Source of the DNA: Seiridium cupressi
Lineage: Eukaryota > Ascomycota > Sordariomycetes > Amphisphaeriales > Sporocadaceae
Length of the DNA: 64,000 nt
Reading direction: 5' to 3'
Assembly (NCBI GenBank): GCA_036674765.1
Contig: JARVKI010000079.1
Coordinates: 124,001 to 188,000 of the forward strand
Positions 12,019-23,124 of this stretch are shown piece after piece. How positions within the stretch are numbered: position 1 is the first letter of the stretch; each line of letters starts with the position of its first letter. The notes under the pieces were generated by a model that worked only from the letters and a program-made list of their open reading frames with translations, ran no database searches and was not told the DNA's origin. Position numbers and translations under genes: made by a program.

Positions 12019-12751
12019 ACCTTCCGGTCACCAACTTGATCGAATGGGACAAGCACCAAAGTTGTCACACTGACTGTGGTGCACGGGAAACTTGGGGTAT
12101 ATTATAACCGCATCATAGAAGAGCTGGGCACGACCGAGCCATCGCGAAACTTTTCGACTGGGGCTCGGGAACAGTATCCGCGCCCGGGGTCGGAGGCGTT
12201 TAGTAGATGTTCAAACTAATGCACGGCCTTCGCACCCCCACCATACAGACTATGATCCACTGGGGAAGTTCGTCGCGACCGAATAGCGGGGATCAGAGCC
12301 TCCAAAGGAAATGCCCGAAAAGTCATTACGTACAATGGATATTTCCAGATGCCCCTCGCCATTGTAGAGCCTGCACCATTGATTGGCGAACTGGCAAACG
12401 AGCTCGAAAAGGCCATGCCGGTAGTCTTAAATAAAAACCAAAAGAGGACTTTCGCACGGATAGTTAATGTTCCGTAAGATTCCTTTGTAAAGACGATTGG
12501 TGTCTTTATCTCAATCTTTCATTCACAGAAATTTGAATTGAAGATTTGTAGAATTGGATCCGAGCAACTGATTAATGCCCTGATTCTTCTTCTAGATTCG
12601 CGATTGGCGGCTGATTGATTGACATTTGTGATATTTAAGAATCTCGGGGCCTGGGGTATATAGTGAGTGTTGTGTAAAGCATCTGTGGTGCCGAGTCTGC
12701 AGCCTCGAGGACGTTTCGAGCTACGGAGCTCATGGAGACCGAGCAAGGCGC
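12019..12751. other. intergenic, upstream region of the MFS transporter
   Basis: This 733-bp gap lies between two minus-strand genes, holding the transporter promoter and the 3' flank of the WBP11-like gene. No gene is seen. Confidence 0.55.
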
Positions 12752-13620
12752 TCAGTCGTCATCTTCGTCGTCTACCTCTTCCATGGTCATTGTTTGAGGG
12801 CCAGGTGCAGTGGGCGCCGTGCTGTGTGTTCCAAGATAGCCTTCCTCCTCTAGACGATCGGCTTCCTCTGGTTCCATAAGGCCACCACGTCCTTTGCTCT
12901 TTTCCAACTTCATCCTGACAGCTGTGGGCATAAAGGCGCTAACCGCTTCCTTCTTCAAGTCGCGAATGACAGGTTTGGCTTCGTATACTGTTTGAGCCAC
13001 CACGGGAGCTGCCGGCGCTTTCGACTCTGCATCAGCCGAGCGTTGGCCTCCCCCTCTGCCATCTCCCAACGGCGTTTCGTTGGCATTTGCCCGTCTCGCT
13101 CTTCTCTTGGCGTACCACTCGTCCAGGATCGCTTTGGGAATTGGTGGTGGTGTATCTCGGGGCATGGGTATGCTTTTCACGTCCTCCGGTACGTCGTCAT
13201 CGTCACTAGATACGTCCTCCTGATCACGCCTTCTCTTGCCTAGAACACCTTGCCCGCCAGGCCGCGGGCCATTTCGACCGAACGTCGGTGCTTGATCGCC
13301 CAGAGCTTCCCGTGCCTTTTTGACTTGCTTCAGGTCCCGTTCGAGGCTTTCCAACGTGGACTCTTCGAGTTTCGTGAGCTTTCCGCCGCTGGAAATAATC
13401 TTCTTGAGGTCATCGATCTGCTTCTGCAAGCGCTCTGGGTTGCGCTTCGCGAACTTTTCATTTTTCCGGGCTGCGGCTTCTGCCTTTCCTGCACAGTATC
13501 AGCAATCGTCCGAGCTCGAGATGTGCGGTCGCACAATGCATATGTACCTTTCTTGATCTCTTTGGCCTTGTCAGCTTTGCGCTGGGCTTGGACGGGGTTA
13601 AAGTTGCGTTCTTTCGGCAT
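12752..13620 (-). CDS. WW-domain-binding protein 11 (WBP11)-like splicing factor
   Basis: Two exons, 13548-13620 and 12752-13488, give 269 residues. The intron (13489-13547, 59 nt, GTACAT...GTGCAG) rejoins KAKEIKKG to KAEAAARKNEKFAKRNPERL. The N-terminus MPKERNFNPVQAQRKADKAKEIKKG followed by lysine/arginine-rich helices (QIDDLKKII, LESLERDLKQVKKARE) is the WBP11 N-terminal domain. A KRRRD basic patch, an acidic stretch (SSDDDDVPEDV), a Pro-rich TPPPIPKAI and an acidic C-terminus (EEVDDEDDD) follow. WBP11 proteins are nuclear and associated with the spliceosome, binding WW domains through Pro-rich motifs. The fungal form is much shorter than the animal one. The gene is divergent from the SidB-type kinase gene. 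Confidence 0.85.
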
Positions 13621-14722
13621 GCTGGCGGCTTCAGCTGCAAGATGGCTTGAGGAGGAAACTAGAAATGACGTCGCGTCAAAAGTGAAGCTCGGGCGATAAG
13701 CTTTCACGATAAAGGTGATGCTCGAGGCTGGCCACCAAATGCCCTGGGCGGCTTTGCGGAGCCTTCGAGGCAGACCAGGTTGTGCAGCGGGGATCAACGT
13801 ACTGTTTCTCGGACGGATCGAGACACTGGCCCGGCAATCTCCAGCAGCATCTCAGCCAATATCCATACCGTTAGTTTAATTGTTCATTTCTACTAATCAT
13901 AAGCAGCCCATTAGTGAACTGGGACGGTATTAAAAGCCGTTTTCGATAAACCCTACCTTCCAATAAATTAGTTTTTTGGGAGGGTATGCAAATGCTGGCA
14001 CTCTGACCGCGCGGCACATTGCAAAGGATATATATCGATATCTATACGTGGCCACCAACTGAAGGCGTTACACAGATATACCAACAAGCATGCGATTCCA
14101 TCAAACTCTTGCCTAGTGGCTCCCCCGTTGGACAGCAGAGCCCACGGTCCATAAATTAGTTTGTTTGTAGGACAGCGAAAGCAAGCTGGAAGCACTCAAG
14201 CTACCCAAGCAATGTAATGTAGTCTTCCTGTTTTGATATTAGCTAGCTCACGCACGTGCACTGTGTACGACTCCAGTGGAGCGGGGCCGCTGCAGGGGAC
14301 GGGCTGGCGAGCAGATGCAGCGCGATGGCGTGCAGGGGGCCGAGACTGCTCAGCTTGTGTCGTTGGCCGCTGCCGGGGCGACAATGTTGACTGTGACGAC
14401 GTTGGGCTGGCCTCGACCCCACCATATCGGCGGCACGCACCACACAGGACAACCCTTAAATCAAGCATCGTTTCTTGAGAGATCAACAAATCGGAGATCT
14501 GTGAGCTGCAGGTCGTCGACGTCTTTGCCATCCCAGTCCTCTGCCGCTTCCTAAGCTTCGTCTTCAACTCTGGTATCTTGGTTGTATCAATTGGATCATT
14601 GCATCGCACGCGTACGAGGGCCCTAATAGTTCTCCGGCTGGCCTTACAGCACCCACACCGGCGACCGCGTTTGTCGGGGCTCCCGATTGCAACCAAAGCA
14701 GCTTCAACAACACAGAGCAGCC
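13621..14722. promoter_or_regulatory. divergent promoter region, WBP11-like / SidB-type kinase
   Basis: This 1.1-kb region lies between divergent starts. The kinase-proximal part is GC-rich and carries many short frames on both strands, which I treat as chance. No further gene is supported. Confidence 0.5.
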
Positions 14723-16795
14723 ATGGCGGCGAGCTTTATAGCCAACATGTTCCCGGGCAGCGCTTCCAAAGACGCCAAGTCGCCCCTCAGCGAACGACCT
14801 GGCACTCCGAACCGGAACAGCTTCATCGAACCCGCATCGACCCCGCAAGGCAGTCCAAGCAAGAGGACTGCCCCGCCTGGTGCCAATGACCTTCCTGTCG
14901 CCTTCGAAAATGCCATGAAGCTCGGCAACAACAATGGGCTGGAGAGCCCACTGAGGTTGCTGAGGCCTCAAACCGGCGCGACTCCCTTATCACCTGTGAG
15001 GAGCAACCTCCAGCCTGTGGAGGATGACTACTTTGGCACCAGCTCACCCACAACCGATGAGAGCGTCGTCCACAAAACAAAGGCTGGCGTCTCGGCCGGC
15101 AGCCCGCTAAAGAGACACGGGCAAGAGAACACGCCGCCATCGCGGATTCCTGTTGTGGACTCCAGCAACTCGCCATACACACACAATCAAGCGGCAATTT
15201 CCAGACAGCAGCTCTATCAGCTTAGAGAAAACACACCATCCTCGCCCTCATCCAATAAGAAATTCAACACGTCGAGGGGCCTCACACCTGAGGAGTTGGA
15301 GATTCTGAGAAAGCCCAACGTTCGCCGAATGGTCAACGTTACGCAGCTCTACTTCCTCGACTACTACTTCGACCAGATCACTTACGTCGGCGCGCGACAG
15401 AACCGTCTCAATGCCTTCAGGGAGGACAACCCCGCCCCGCCCGAGACCGACGATGAAACCTATAGGGACCTGTGGAAGAAGTACTGTGGGCGAGAGCGCG
15501 CAAATCTACGGAAACGGCGCGTACGCCTTCGACACGGCGATTTCCAGATCCTCACACAGATCGGCCAAGGAGGCTACGGTCAGGTCTACCTTGCTCAGAA
15601 GAAGGACACTAAGGAGGTGTGCGCTTTAAAGGTCATGAGCAAGAGACTACTCTTCAAGCTGGATGAGGTGCGTCACGTCCTCACCGAACGAGACATCCTC
15701 ACAACCGCCAGGAGCGAATGGCTAGTTCGCCTGCTGTACTCGTTCCAAGATGACAAGAGTATCTATCTTGCCATGGAATATGTACCGGGTGGAGACTTCA
15801 GAACGTTATTGAACAATACCGGTGTTCTTTCGAACCGTCATGCTCGCTTCTACATTGCCGAAATGTTCTGCTGCGTTGATGCACTCCACCGACTTGGTTA
15901 CATCCACAGAGACCTGAAGCCCGAGAACTTCTTGGTGGATTCTACTGGCCATGTCAAACTGACCGATTTTGGTCTGGCGGCGGGTATGCTGGCACCTGCT
16001 AGAGTGGAATCGATGCGCATCAAGCTTGAGAAAGCTTCCGAAACCAGGGTGCCGTTCGGCAAACCCATGGACCAACGCACGGTGGCAGAGCGTCGAGATG
16101 GCTACCGCTCGATGCGTGAGAAGGACGTGAATTATGCCAAGTCCATAGTCGGATCGCCTGATTACATGGCTCCCGAGGTGTTGCGAGGCGACGAATACGA
16201 CTTCACAGTCGATTATTGGAGCTTGGGCTGCATGCTGTTCGAGGCACTCACAGGCTTCCCTCCATTTGCCGGTTCTACTGCGGACGAGACTTGGAGAAAC
16301 CTCAAGCATTGGAAGGATGTGCTCAAGCGGCCCGTCTGGGAGGATCCGAACTACTTCCTCAGCAACCGAACTTGGACCTTCATCACCACGTATGTTGCCT
16401 CATGTCTGGACTTGTTGCGAATCTCACTAACATGCTTCAGATGCATCAACTCACGATCGAAGCGCTTCTCTAACATTCAGGATATCTATGATCACCAATA
16501 CTTCGCCGAGGTCGAGTGGGATACCCTTCGTCAAACGAAAGCACCCTTTGTCCCCGAGCTGGACTCGGAGATGGATGCTGGCTATTTTGATGATTTCACA
16601 AACGAGGCTGATATGGCCAAGTACAAAGAGGTCCATGAGAAACAACAGGCCCTTGAGACCATGGCTGATCGCGACGATGAGATGGCTAAGGCGTTGTTTG
16701 TCGGCTTTACCTTCCGTCATCGCAAGCCAGCAACAGAGGATGGCAGCCCTCGGAAGCCGATTCCTAGGGACGATGTTTTTGGCACGATGCTGTAG
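14723..16795 (+). CDS. sidB: NDR-family Ser/Thr kinase Sid2/Dbf2/SidB (septation network)
   Basis: Two exons, 14723-16389 and 16441-16795, give 673 residues. The start is the ATG opening MAASFIANMFPG, because the longer frame upstream has no earlier in-frame ATG. A Ser/Pro-rich N-terminus of about 210 residues is followed by the Mob-binding region (RRMVNVTQLYFLDYYFDQI) and the kinase domain. Visible motifs are GQGGYGQVY (about 280), ALKVMSK, HRDLKPEN (about 394), DFGLAAG with the long NDR-type insert, the activation site SIVGSPDYMAPEVL (about 473) and the hydrophobic motif FVGFTFRH (about 641). Sid2/Dbf2 kinases with Mob1 drive septation and mitotic exit. The intron (16390-16440, 51 nt, GTATGT, CTAAC, CTTCAG) restores FITTCINSRSKRFSNIQDI. 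It has no stop and is a multiple of three, so retention would add 17 residues. Confidence 0.92.
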   Translation: MAASFIANMFPGSASKDAKSPLSERPGTPNRNSFIEPASTPQGSPSKRTAPPGANDLPVAFENAMKLGNNNGLESPLRLLRPQTGATPLSPVRSNLQPVEDDYFGTSSPTTDESVVHKTKAGVSAGSPLKRHGQENTPPSRIPVVDSSNSPYTHNQAAISRQQLYQLRENTPSSPSSNKKFNTSRGLTPEELEILRKPNVRRMVNVTQLYFLDYYFDQITYVGARQNRLNAFREDNPAPPETDDETYRDLWKKYCGRERANLRKRRVRLRHGDFQILTQIGQGGYGQVYLAQKKDTKEVCALKVMSKRLLFKLDEVRHVLTERDILTTARSEWLVRLLYSFQDDKSIYLAMEYVPGGDFRTLLNNTGVLSNRHARFYIAEMFCCVDALHRLGYIHRDLKPENFLVDSTGHVKLTDFGLAAGMLAPARVESMRIKLEKASETRVPFGKPMDQRTVAERRDGYRSMREKDVNYAKSIVGSPDYMAPEVLRGDEYDFTVDYWSLGCMLFEALTGFPPFAGSTADETWRNLKHWKDVLKRPVWEDPNYFLSNRTWTFITTYVASCLDLLRISLTCFRCINSRSKRFSNIQDIYDHQYFAEVEWDTLRQTKAPFVPELDSEMDAGYFDDFTNEADMAKYKEVHEKQQALETMADRDDEMAKALFVGFTFRHRKPATEDGSPRKPIPRDDVFGTML
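16390..16440 (+). other. 51-nt stop-free, frame-preserving intron in the SidB-type kinase
   Basis: Donor GTATGT, branch CTAAC and acceptor TTCAG are all strong, so normal removal is expected. The length is a multiple of three and the frame stays open across it. A retained transcript would therefore encode a 17-residue insert in the C-lobe instead of being truncated. Confidence 0.8.
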
Positions 16796-18525
16796 GGTAG
16801 GCGGTCATTTGCAAGACTTTCAAGGCGATGAGAGGATTCTGTAGCGACAGGAGAGTTTGGCGTTTCGCGTATGACAGTTGCAATATCCTGGTCAACACAT
16901 CAGATGTGGCTATGATGGGGCAGGAGGAGATAAGCGGCTGAAGGTTTTGCAATGATGGTTCTTGCCTCCGGACCTGTTTGGTGGATTTGGAGTTTGAGGG
17001 CGACAACACGATGGACACACTACAGGGTAGCTAGCATGCGGACAGGGTCGTGTTGGTGCGTGATTTTCAGACGAACATGAGGGTAATGGGCGGCATCATG
17101 CCATGATGCCTTGCGGATAGAAGACAATTCCGGGATGAGCAATGCGTGTAAAATACTTTCTACAAATGAACTTGCATTTCCTCTACTAGTACTAGTTGCG
17201 CGACTGGCGCGGGTCCAAACTGTGAGGTGACTTCGTCTGGTATCTGACTGTCATCGTGCTGTCTCTGTGATAAAGTTGCATCTGCTGCCTTTGACGTGAG
17301 CAGTATAACTGCTCGAACGTAGGATATCCTTTCCTTCCGTTGATGGAACCACTATGCACGTTTCGGTCCACAAGCAAGGGTCGATCTCGGTGAAGATACG
17401 TCAGCCCCTGTCCAAATCCGATCGTCCAATCTCGATCTGTCAGCCTATCAAACATATCTAATTACTATTACCAGTTCTCGGTCAATGCTTCTCATGGAAA
17501 TCCATTACAGGCAGTTGTTCCTCCTCTTTGAAACCGCACCGAAATCCACCTATACCCATCAAGTCTCTCCTAGCTCCGAGTGCGTGGAAGTGTCTCTAGT
17601 AAGCCTCCCTCGGTCCCGATCTGGTGCCCCCAACCGGACTACCCCAAGCTTCCCGCGCCAAGGCTATTCGCAACTCTATTCAGACTTCCTGAACCAGTCA
17701 ATGCATACATCCTGAATCGGTGAGTTACATGACAACGCCGAGGATTGCGTGTCATGGTGGCACAACGTGAGCACTAATAACACAAGCATAACAAAGCCGC
17801 GGCGTCGGTAACAACTCTGACCGACTGTTCACGACCGCCGTGCTCCTATCTCGCAGCTATCAGTCCTAGTCGTCCCGATTGCCAGCTCTCACTTGACTGA
17901 CTATGGTGTCAGAGTGCCTGGACGCGTGGCTCGAGATCAGCTCCTAGCTGTCAAGCGTGATGACGCCTCCAGCCAAGATGGGGGACTGCGCAAGACACCT
18001 CCAATTCCGAATCATCCGCAAGGCTTGGGGGCTAGCTTTCTACGTCGTCTTACAGCCAGCCACGCGGTGTTCCGTCGATATTTGTACAAAGCAGGTATTG
18101 ACGCCTACCGTCGCGTTGCCAGCTTGAGCCACCTTGCCATTTCTGGCGAATGTCATGATGAAACATGGGGTATGGCTAACACTTTCTGGGCAAGCCCACC
18201 GCCGAAGGGATATACATTTACAGCTTGGTTTCCACGACGACTCAGGCCATTGGTCGAGGCGAGTATCTCTTGCTTCTGCTGAGTCTCAAGTGCCCGGTAG
18301 GAGATCTGACACGTCGGTCAACCGATACTAGCTTCCGGCAGATCACTTCAGATAAAACATATAAGTATATGCCATCCCTCAGGGGAGCCATGTCACATGT
18401 TCTAGTTATCTCTCATACAAGTAAACTCTTATTCGCAGCCCCGAGGACTGTAACATACTAGTTTTTCTGGAGAAACTTAAATCAAGAATTTGGAACGCTG
18501 TACAGTATCCCTCTTTGCACCAATT
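16796..18525. other. intergenic, no gene seen
   Basis: This 1.73-kb gap lies between two plus-strand genes. A 129-codon frame at 17893-18282 plus has no recognisable features or splice partners. A TATAAGTATA sequence near 18360, 166 bp before the wall-protein start, may be its TATA element. Confidence 0.5.
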
Positions 18526-19534
18526 ATGAAATCTTCGACCATTGCAACCGTCCTGGCACCCACTGTCGCCTCGGCGCAATGGTGGGCTGGCGCACCCAGC
18601 TGTGCTGTAAGTCTTCCAACTCATACCACGCCGCCCTCTCCATCGTCAAGGATGAAACAAAACCAACGAGACCTCTTCATTCACAAGATGCCGTACTCAA
18701 GACTGATGCTAGTCGCAGCAATCCTGCCTCTCCTCCGCTTTTGCAGGGAGCAACTCGACAACCAGCACAACGTCCGCTGACTGGCCATCGCAAACTGACT
18801 ACTGCGACTCGGACCGTGGATCAGACATTGGCTCATGCCTCTCCTCTAGTTGCTCCGCCACGTCAACCGCCTGGTCATCCTACTCGTCCCTCTCATCTTC
18901 TCTATGCTCCCAATGGTCCTCATGCACATCTGCCGGTAGCACTGGTGTGCAAACCATTACCTGCCCCTCTGGCTCGGTAACTTGGGGTGCACCCGGCGGC
19001 TGGCCGACTGGAGGCTCCAATGGAGGACTAGGCGGCCGCGGCGGTGGACCTGGAGGCTGGGGATGGAGTGGCAGCGGCGGCGGCGACGGCGACTACTCAG
19101 TTTGGTCCCAGTGGGCTTCCGCGTACAGCGGGTCTCAGACATGGACCGGCGGGGTGATCACCGTCACTGGCTGTGTTGGCGACGGATCTCCTTGGTATGC
19201 GGGCCCTGGGGGCGGATGGAACAACCGCGGCGGCTTCAATGGCTGGGTCGGCTGGGGTGATGGTTGGTCCCGTGGTCCTACTAGCACGGCGACAGTCACT
19301 TATACGACTACGGCATCGGGAGGCAGCACCGGCGTAGTCACAGGACTAGCCACCGTTGCTGCTGCTGTTAGTGGGGATATCACGACTACGGAAACTCTGG
19401 GTACAGCGACGGCTACAGCTACGCCGAATAGTGCGCCGAGGAAAGTAGGAGGTAGTGGAAATGAGTGCAATATTGTTACGACTATGATGGGGCTTGGTCT
19501 TGGCGGTATCCTTGGTATCTTTCTGATGTTATGA
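18526..19534 (+). CDS. CFEM-like cysteine-rich wall protein, probably GPI-anchored
   Basis: Two exons, 18526-18606 and 18719-19534, give 298 residues. A signal peptide (MKSSTIATVLAPTVASA) is followed by PSCAQSCLSSAF, the opening of a CFEM-type domain. Eight cysteines fall in the first 110 residues or so (PSC, QSC, DYC, GSC, SSC, SLC, SSC, ITC). The intron (18607-18718, 112 nt, GTAAGT...GTCGCAG) splits PSCA from QSC. The middle is Gly/Trp-rich (GGWPTGG, GGPGGWGW, WNNRGGFNGW), then comes a Thr/Ser-rich stretch likely to be O-glycosylated. The C-terminus is a hydrophobic tail (MGLGLGGILGIFLML) after small residues, as in a GPI signal. CFEM proteins take part in haem uptake, adhesion or host interaction, but the role of this one is unknown. 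The cysteine spacing departs from strict CFEM, so a CFEM-like label is safer. Confidence 0.8.
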
Positions 19535-20639
19535 GATCAAGTACGACTGGAGGAGTAGTCCCGTAGTCTCATAGGTGCGGTGGAGACTGGAGCGTCACCT
19601 ACATGTCTTGCAAGGATAGTGTCGAACTGGGGACCGTGATAGGGCTGTGCATATTACTATTACCAACATGTGGGTCCAAGAAAGAAGTCATTCCATCAAA
19701 GTCCTTGTTATTCACTTACGGAGAATGAGGATACTAAGATGAGCACGATAACTTTAATCCTCCATTGTAGGATGCGTGTCATATCAGGAAGGACGAGTAC
19801 TAGCCCAGTGATATTAGCTCTTTTGCTGTATTTCTGACCTCAAAAACCTCGGCTTCAGAGAGAAATAAGAATGAAAAAATTGATCTCAGTGCATGTTGGC
19901 TTATCTTGTCCACTTCGGTTTGCATGTGACAGATCTCTGCCGTGTTGAAGCCGGAAATGAGCGTAAACCGCTCATTGAAGAACTCGTGATGATATATACT
20001 GCGTATTTGTGCGCACCTCTCGGCGGTCGTGCACGGACCACATAATCACTTACTTCCCCCTTCACCCGGAGCTCTAAGAGAAACTCTTCTGTTCTTCCAA
20101 GTCCGACTTCGAATGAATAAATCTGACATCAGCGGCAATTGATACTCCGGCGCTACACTGATAAAGTCCGCACATCCAGGAACCATCGGTAAGCTTATCA
20201 TGATATCTCCCCAATAACCTAGTGGTCGTGCCCGTACGTCACCGTAGCTTCCGCGGCGAGCGGCCAAGTGGCTGTCTCCGCACTGAAACCCCGGCCGTCG
20301 AAGCCGGTACCGAGGTCTCGCTGAATAGCGGCCGGAGCACCGATGGCAGCGAGCCAAGGCCAATGTGCATTAAATACCACCCCAGAGACTGTCTCGTCTT
20401 TCTTATCATGTACGACTTTTCGTCTCTGGCCGTATCATTTTACTATTGCCTCATCAAGGTTATTTTGCTGTCGCAAGTACTCCGGCTTACACGCAATGAC
20501 ACAGGAACAGCCATCTCGGTTGTCGGTCTCACCGTCACGTGAGAACCAATCAGCCCCCTTGAGTCTTTCCTTCAACCTCGAACTTACTCGCTCTCCCTCA
20601 AGATCATCATCTATCTCGTCAGTACGCTCTCAGGATACC
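19535..20639. other. intergenic, upstream region of phosphopantothenoylcysteine synthetase
   Basis: This 1.1-kb gap has a pyrimidine-rich stretch just before 20640 that resembles a leader. The downstream coding frame stays open back to 20343, which leaves the start somewhat uncertain. No other gene is seen. Confidence 0.5.
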
Positions 20640-21821
20640 ATGTCGAGTGCCTCGACACGAGGCACATCTGCCTCTGTGCAGGAAGAGAATGCCTACTTCT
20701 CATCAAACCCGGCCCCAAAGGCGTTGGCGAACCATGTAGCGCTGGCCCGGGAATTCATCAACTACCATGCCGAGGGGCACCGACGTGTGGTGCTGATCAC
20801 GTCGGGTGGCACAACGGTCCCCCTGGAGAAACAGACCGTGCGATTCATCGACAACTTTAGCGCCGGAACGCGAGGTGCTACTTCTGCCGAGTACTTCCTG
20901 GAGGCCGGCTATGCAGTCATCTTCATGCACCGACAGTTCTCGCTCTTGCCATACAGTAGGCATTACAGCCACTCGACTGACTGCTTCTTGGATTTCATGT
21001 CTGAGAGCGACAACGGTAGTGTCGTTGCCAATCCGGAGCACCAAGAGAAAATGATCCGAGTGTTGAGAAAGTATAATACAGCCAAGAAGAACAGGATGTT
21101 GTTGATGTTGCCATTTACTACCATCACGGATTACCTCCACGAATTGCGGTCGATAGCACAACTCATGCACCCCTTGGGACCAGATGGGCTGTTGTACCTC
21201 GCCGCGGCAGTATCAGACTTCTTTGTGCCTCCGGATCGCATGTCGGAGCACAAGATCCAAAGTACGAACGCGACAGACAAGCTCGGTCAAGCGGCCGCCA
21301 CAGTCAAAAAGCCGGAGCCAGAAGAGGATTTTGACAACTTTGACTCGTCGCCCAGCGTGCCGCGCAGCAAGCGTCTTATCGTCGATCTGGATCCAGTTCC
21401 CAAATTTCTCAAGAACCTAGTTGACGGTTGGGCGCCCGAGGGCATGATCGTTTCCTTCAAGCTGGAAACGGACCCTGATATTCTGGTACACAAGGCCAAA
21501 TACTCACTGGACCGGTATCAGCACCACCTCGTGATCGGAAATTTACTCACGACGCGAAAGTGGGAAGTCGTCTTTGTGGCGCCTGGCCAGCAGGACAAGT
21601 GGGTACGCGTGCCGCGGACGCGCAGGAGGAAATCGGCAAGCGGGAATGAAGGTCTCGTCGGTGCGGCTGACAGTGACTGGGTCCAGGATAAGCCTATGGA
21701 CCCGGCAACGCTGCCGGAGGGTGAGCCTGAGATGGAAATCGAGAGCTTGATCATTCCTGCCGTGAAGGAATTGCATGACAAACATGTTGAGGCGTCTAGA
21801 GCTAGAGCGGCACAGCGATAG
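20640..21821 (+). CDS. CAB2: phosphopantothenate-cysteine ligase (PPCS)
   Basis: This single-exon gene encodes 393 residues. The enzyme joins phosphopantothenate to cysteine in coenzyme A synthesis. Diagnostic stretches are VVLITSGGTTVPLEKQTVRF followed by IDNFSAGTRGATSAEYFL near residue 60-90, FMHRQFSLLPYSRHYSHST, LLYLAAAVSDFFVP (about 190) and a C-terminal VIGNLLTTRKWEVVFV. All belong to the eukaryotic PPCS fold, and the length is typical. I chose the ATG at 20640 (MSSASTRG) because the preceding 100 bases are pyrimidine-rich like a leader. Two upstream in-frame ATGs, 20343 and 20496, would add 99 or 48 residues. The region around residue 215-245 (KPEPEEDFDNFDSSPSVP) is an acidic insert. 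Confidence 0.92.
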   Translation: MSSASTRGTSASVQEENAYFSSNPAPKALANHVALAREFINYHAEGHRRVVLITSGGTTVPLEKQTVRFIDNFSAGTRGATSAEYFLEAGYAVIFMHRQFSLLPYSRHYSHSTDCFLDFMSESDNGSVVANPEHQEKMIRVLRKYNTAKKNRMLLMLPFTTITDYLHELRSIAQLMHPLGPDGLLYLAAAVSDFFVPPDRMSEHKIQSTNATDKLGQAAATVKKPEPEEDFDNFDSSPSVPRSKRLIVDLDPVPKFLKNLVDGWAPEGMIVSFKLETDPDILVHKAKYSLDRYQHHLVIGNLLTTRKWEVVFVAPGQQDKWVRVPRTRRRKSASGNEGLVGAADSDWVQDKPMDPATLPEGEPEMEIESLIIPAVKELHDKHVEASRARAAQR

Positions 21822-22574
21822 AATATTGATAGACTTGACGCATGTCGGCACTTGTAATCTGTACCATGATCTTACTCCAGATCTGCATTGTATCGAGCCA
21901 GGTAAATTATTCCTAGCAACGTGGGTGAAGTCTTTTCTTGGAAACGCAATTCTGCAATTGACCTCTGATTGCTGGGACTTCCTAGGCGGTAGGGTTTAGA
22001 TGCTACGAAGTTAAGATGACACCAGATTTTCAGGTATTCCTGAGATCTGGCATGGCGTGACAGCGACGTTCTCAACTCTGGCCGCGCTTGAATATTTTTT
22101 GAAGGTCAGTTTGCGATATCTGAGGCATGGAATCGAGGCGTGGGCATGGGATCAACATCGTGAACAACCCATAGCTGTCGTAAAATGCACTTTGCACATT
22201 TTCGAAGGTACGGCAAGCCAGCTGTGTACTTTTTTCCCTGGCGTAATCAACCGGCGCGTACTCATTACGATGGCTCATCTTAAGTGCTAGCCTGATTTAC
22301 GCTCTAGATGCAATTTGGCCAAATAGTGCCAACAGACTGATGATTCTATCCGCAGGTACGAACCAGGAACTCGCGACGTTGGGTCTGTTCGGCAACCGCG
22401 TCTGTCAACGCGTCCAGATGAGTCATAATTGGATGAATTGCCAGACGAACAACGGGGTGAATGATTTGGATTACCCTTGTGATGAACCCCTGTGCTGCGT
22501 AGTACTACGGATAACTTTTGCAGGTGGCTAGGTCACTGGTCCAACAGTGTCAGATCTGCTGCTTATGTCGTAAT

Positions 22575-22856
22575 TTACACAGGCTTTGATCTACAGATGA
22601 GGGGAGTATTTTTTGGCGTCCTTGGATTTCCTTTGTGTGAAATATTTGCTTCCGTAGAAAATCGTAGGGACGCCTTGCGGTCACTTTTACAAGAACAGAT
22701 GAAGAGGGATCTGCGGCAGAAGAAGCTGGCACCTGCCAGCAAAGTCACGATGTTGGCCGTCTCATCTAAGCTGTAGTAATTCCAGGCACAAAAGCTATGG
22801 AGAGCGAGCACTTCTATGGCCGAAAACAAGACGAGGAATATCCAGGTCTGCTTCAT
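22575..22856 (-). CDS. candidate small secreted cysteine-containing protein
   Basis: This is a 93-codon frame from ATG 22856. The first 19 residues (MKQTWIFLVLFSAIEVLAL) look like a signal peptide, and the mature part has five cysteines (SFC, FFC, FIC, SCK, LIC) and several Lys/Arg residues. A TATAAAA on the same strand lies about 260 bp upstream, followed by a CT-rich segment. At least one short frame (ATG at about 23036) precedes it, so either a leader intron is present or the frame is not used. There is no recognised family. An odd cysteine count and lack of a second exon argue for caution: this could be chance. Confidence 0.3.
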   Translation of the reverse strand: MKQTWIFLVLFSAIEVLALHSFCAWNYYSLDETANIVTLLAGASFFCRRSLFICSCKSDRKASLRFSTEANISHKGNPRTPKNTPLICRSKPV

Positions 22857-23117
22857 ACTTGGCTGGGCACGCAAATCAGATCGAAGGCATCTTCCTCATG
22901 GCCCTGCTCAAGGCAAGGTTCACAACGAAAATGATTTGGAAACAAAAATTCCGCACACCTGCGACCTCGAAAGGTCAGCAGAGAAGACAGTCCACTCGAT
23001 GTGCAATGGGTGGCCCATTATCTAGCTTGCTGCATGCTTGATCGCAGAAGCTTGTGCAAGGTAAGTGTGAAGAAGAAGAGAGAAATCCAAGCGGGGTTTG
23101 CGAGGAGATCTCAATGG

Positions 23118-23124
23118 TTTTATA
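23118..23124 (-). promoter_or_regulatory. possible TATA box upstream of the small secreted candidate
   Basis: A TATAAAA motif on the minus strand is followed by a CT-rich stretch within about 30-80 bases, the arrangement of many fungal promoters. It supports transcription toward lower coordinates but is not proof. Confidence 0.3.

Noticed and set aside
17893..18282. A 129-codon plus-strand frame in the gap before the CFEM-like gene
   Set aside because: No signal peptide, domain or intron partner, and it is not preceded by a convincing promoter. Probably chance.
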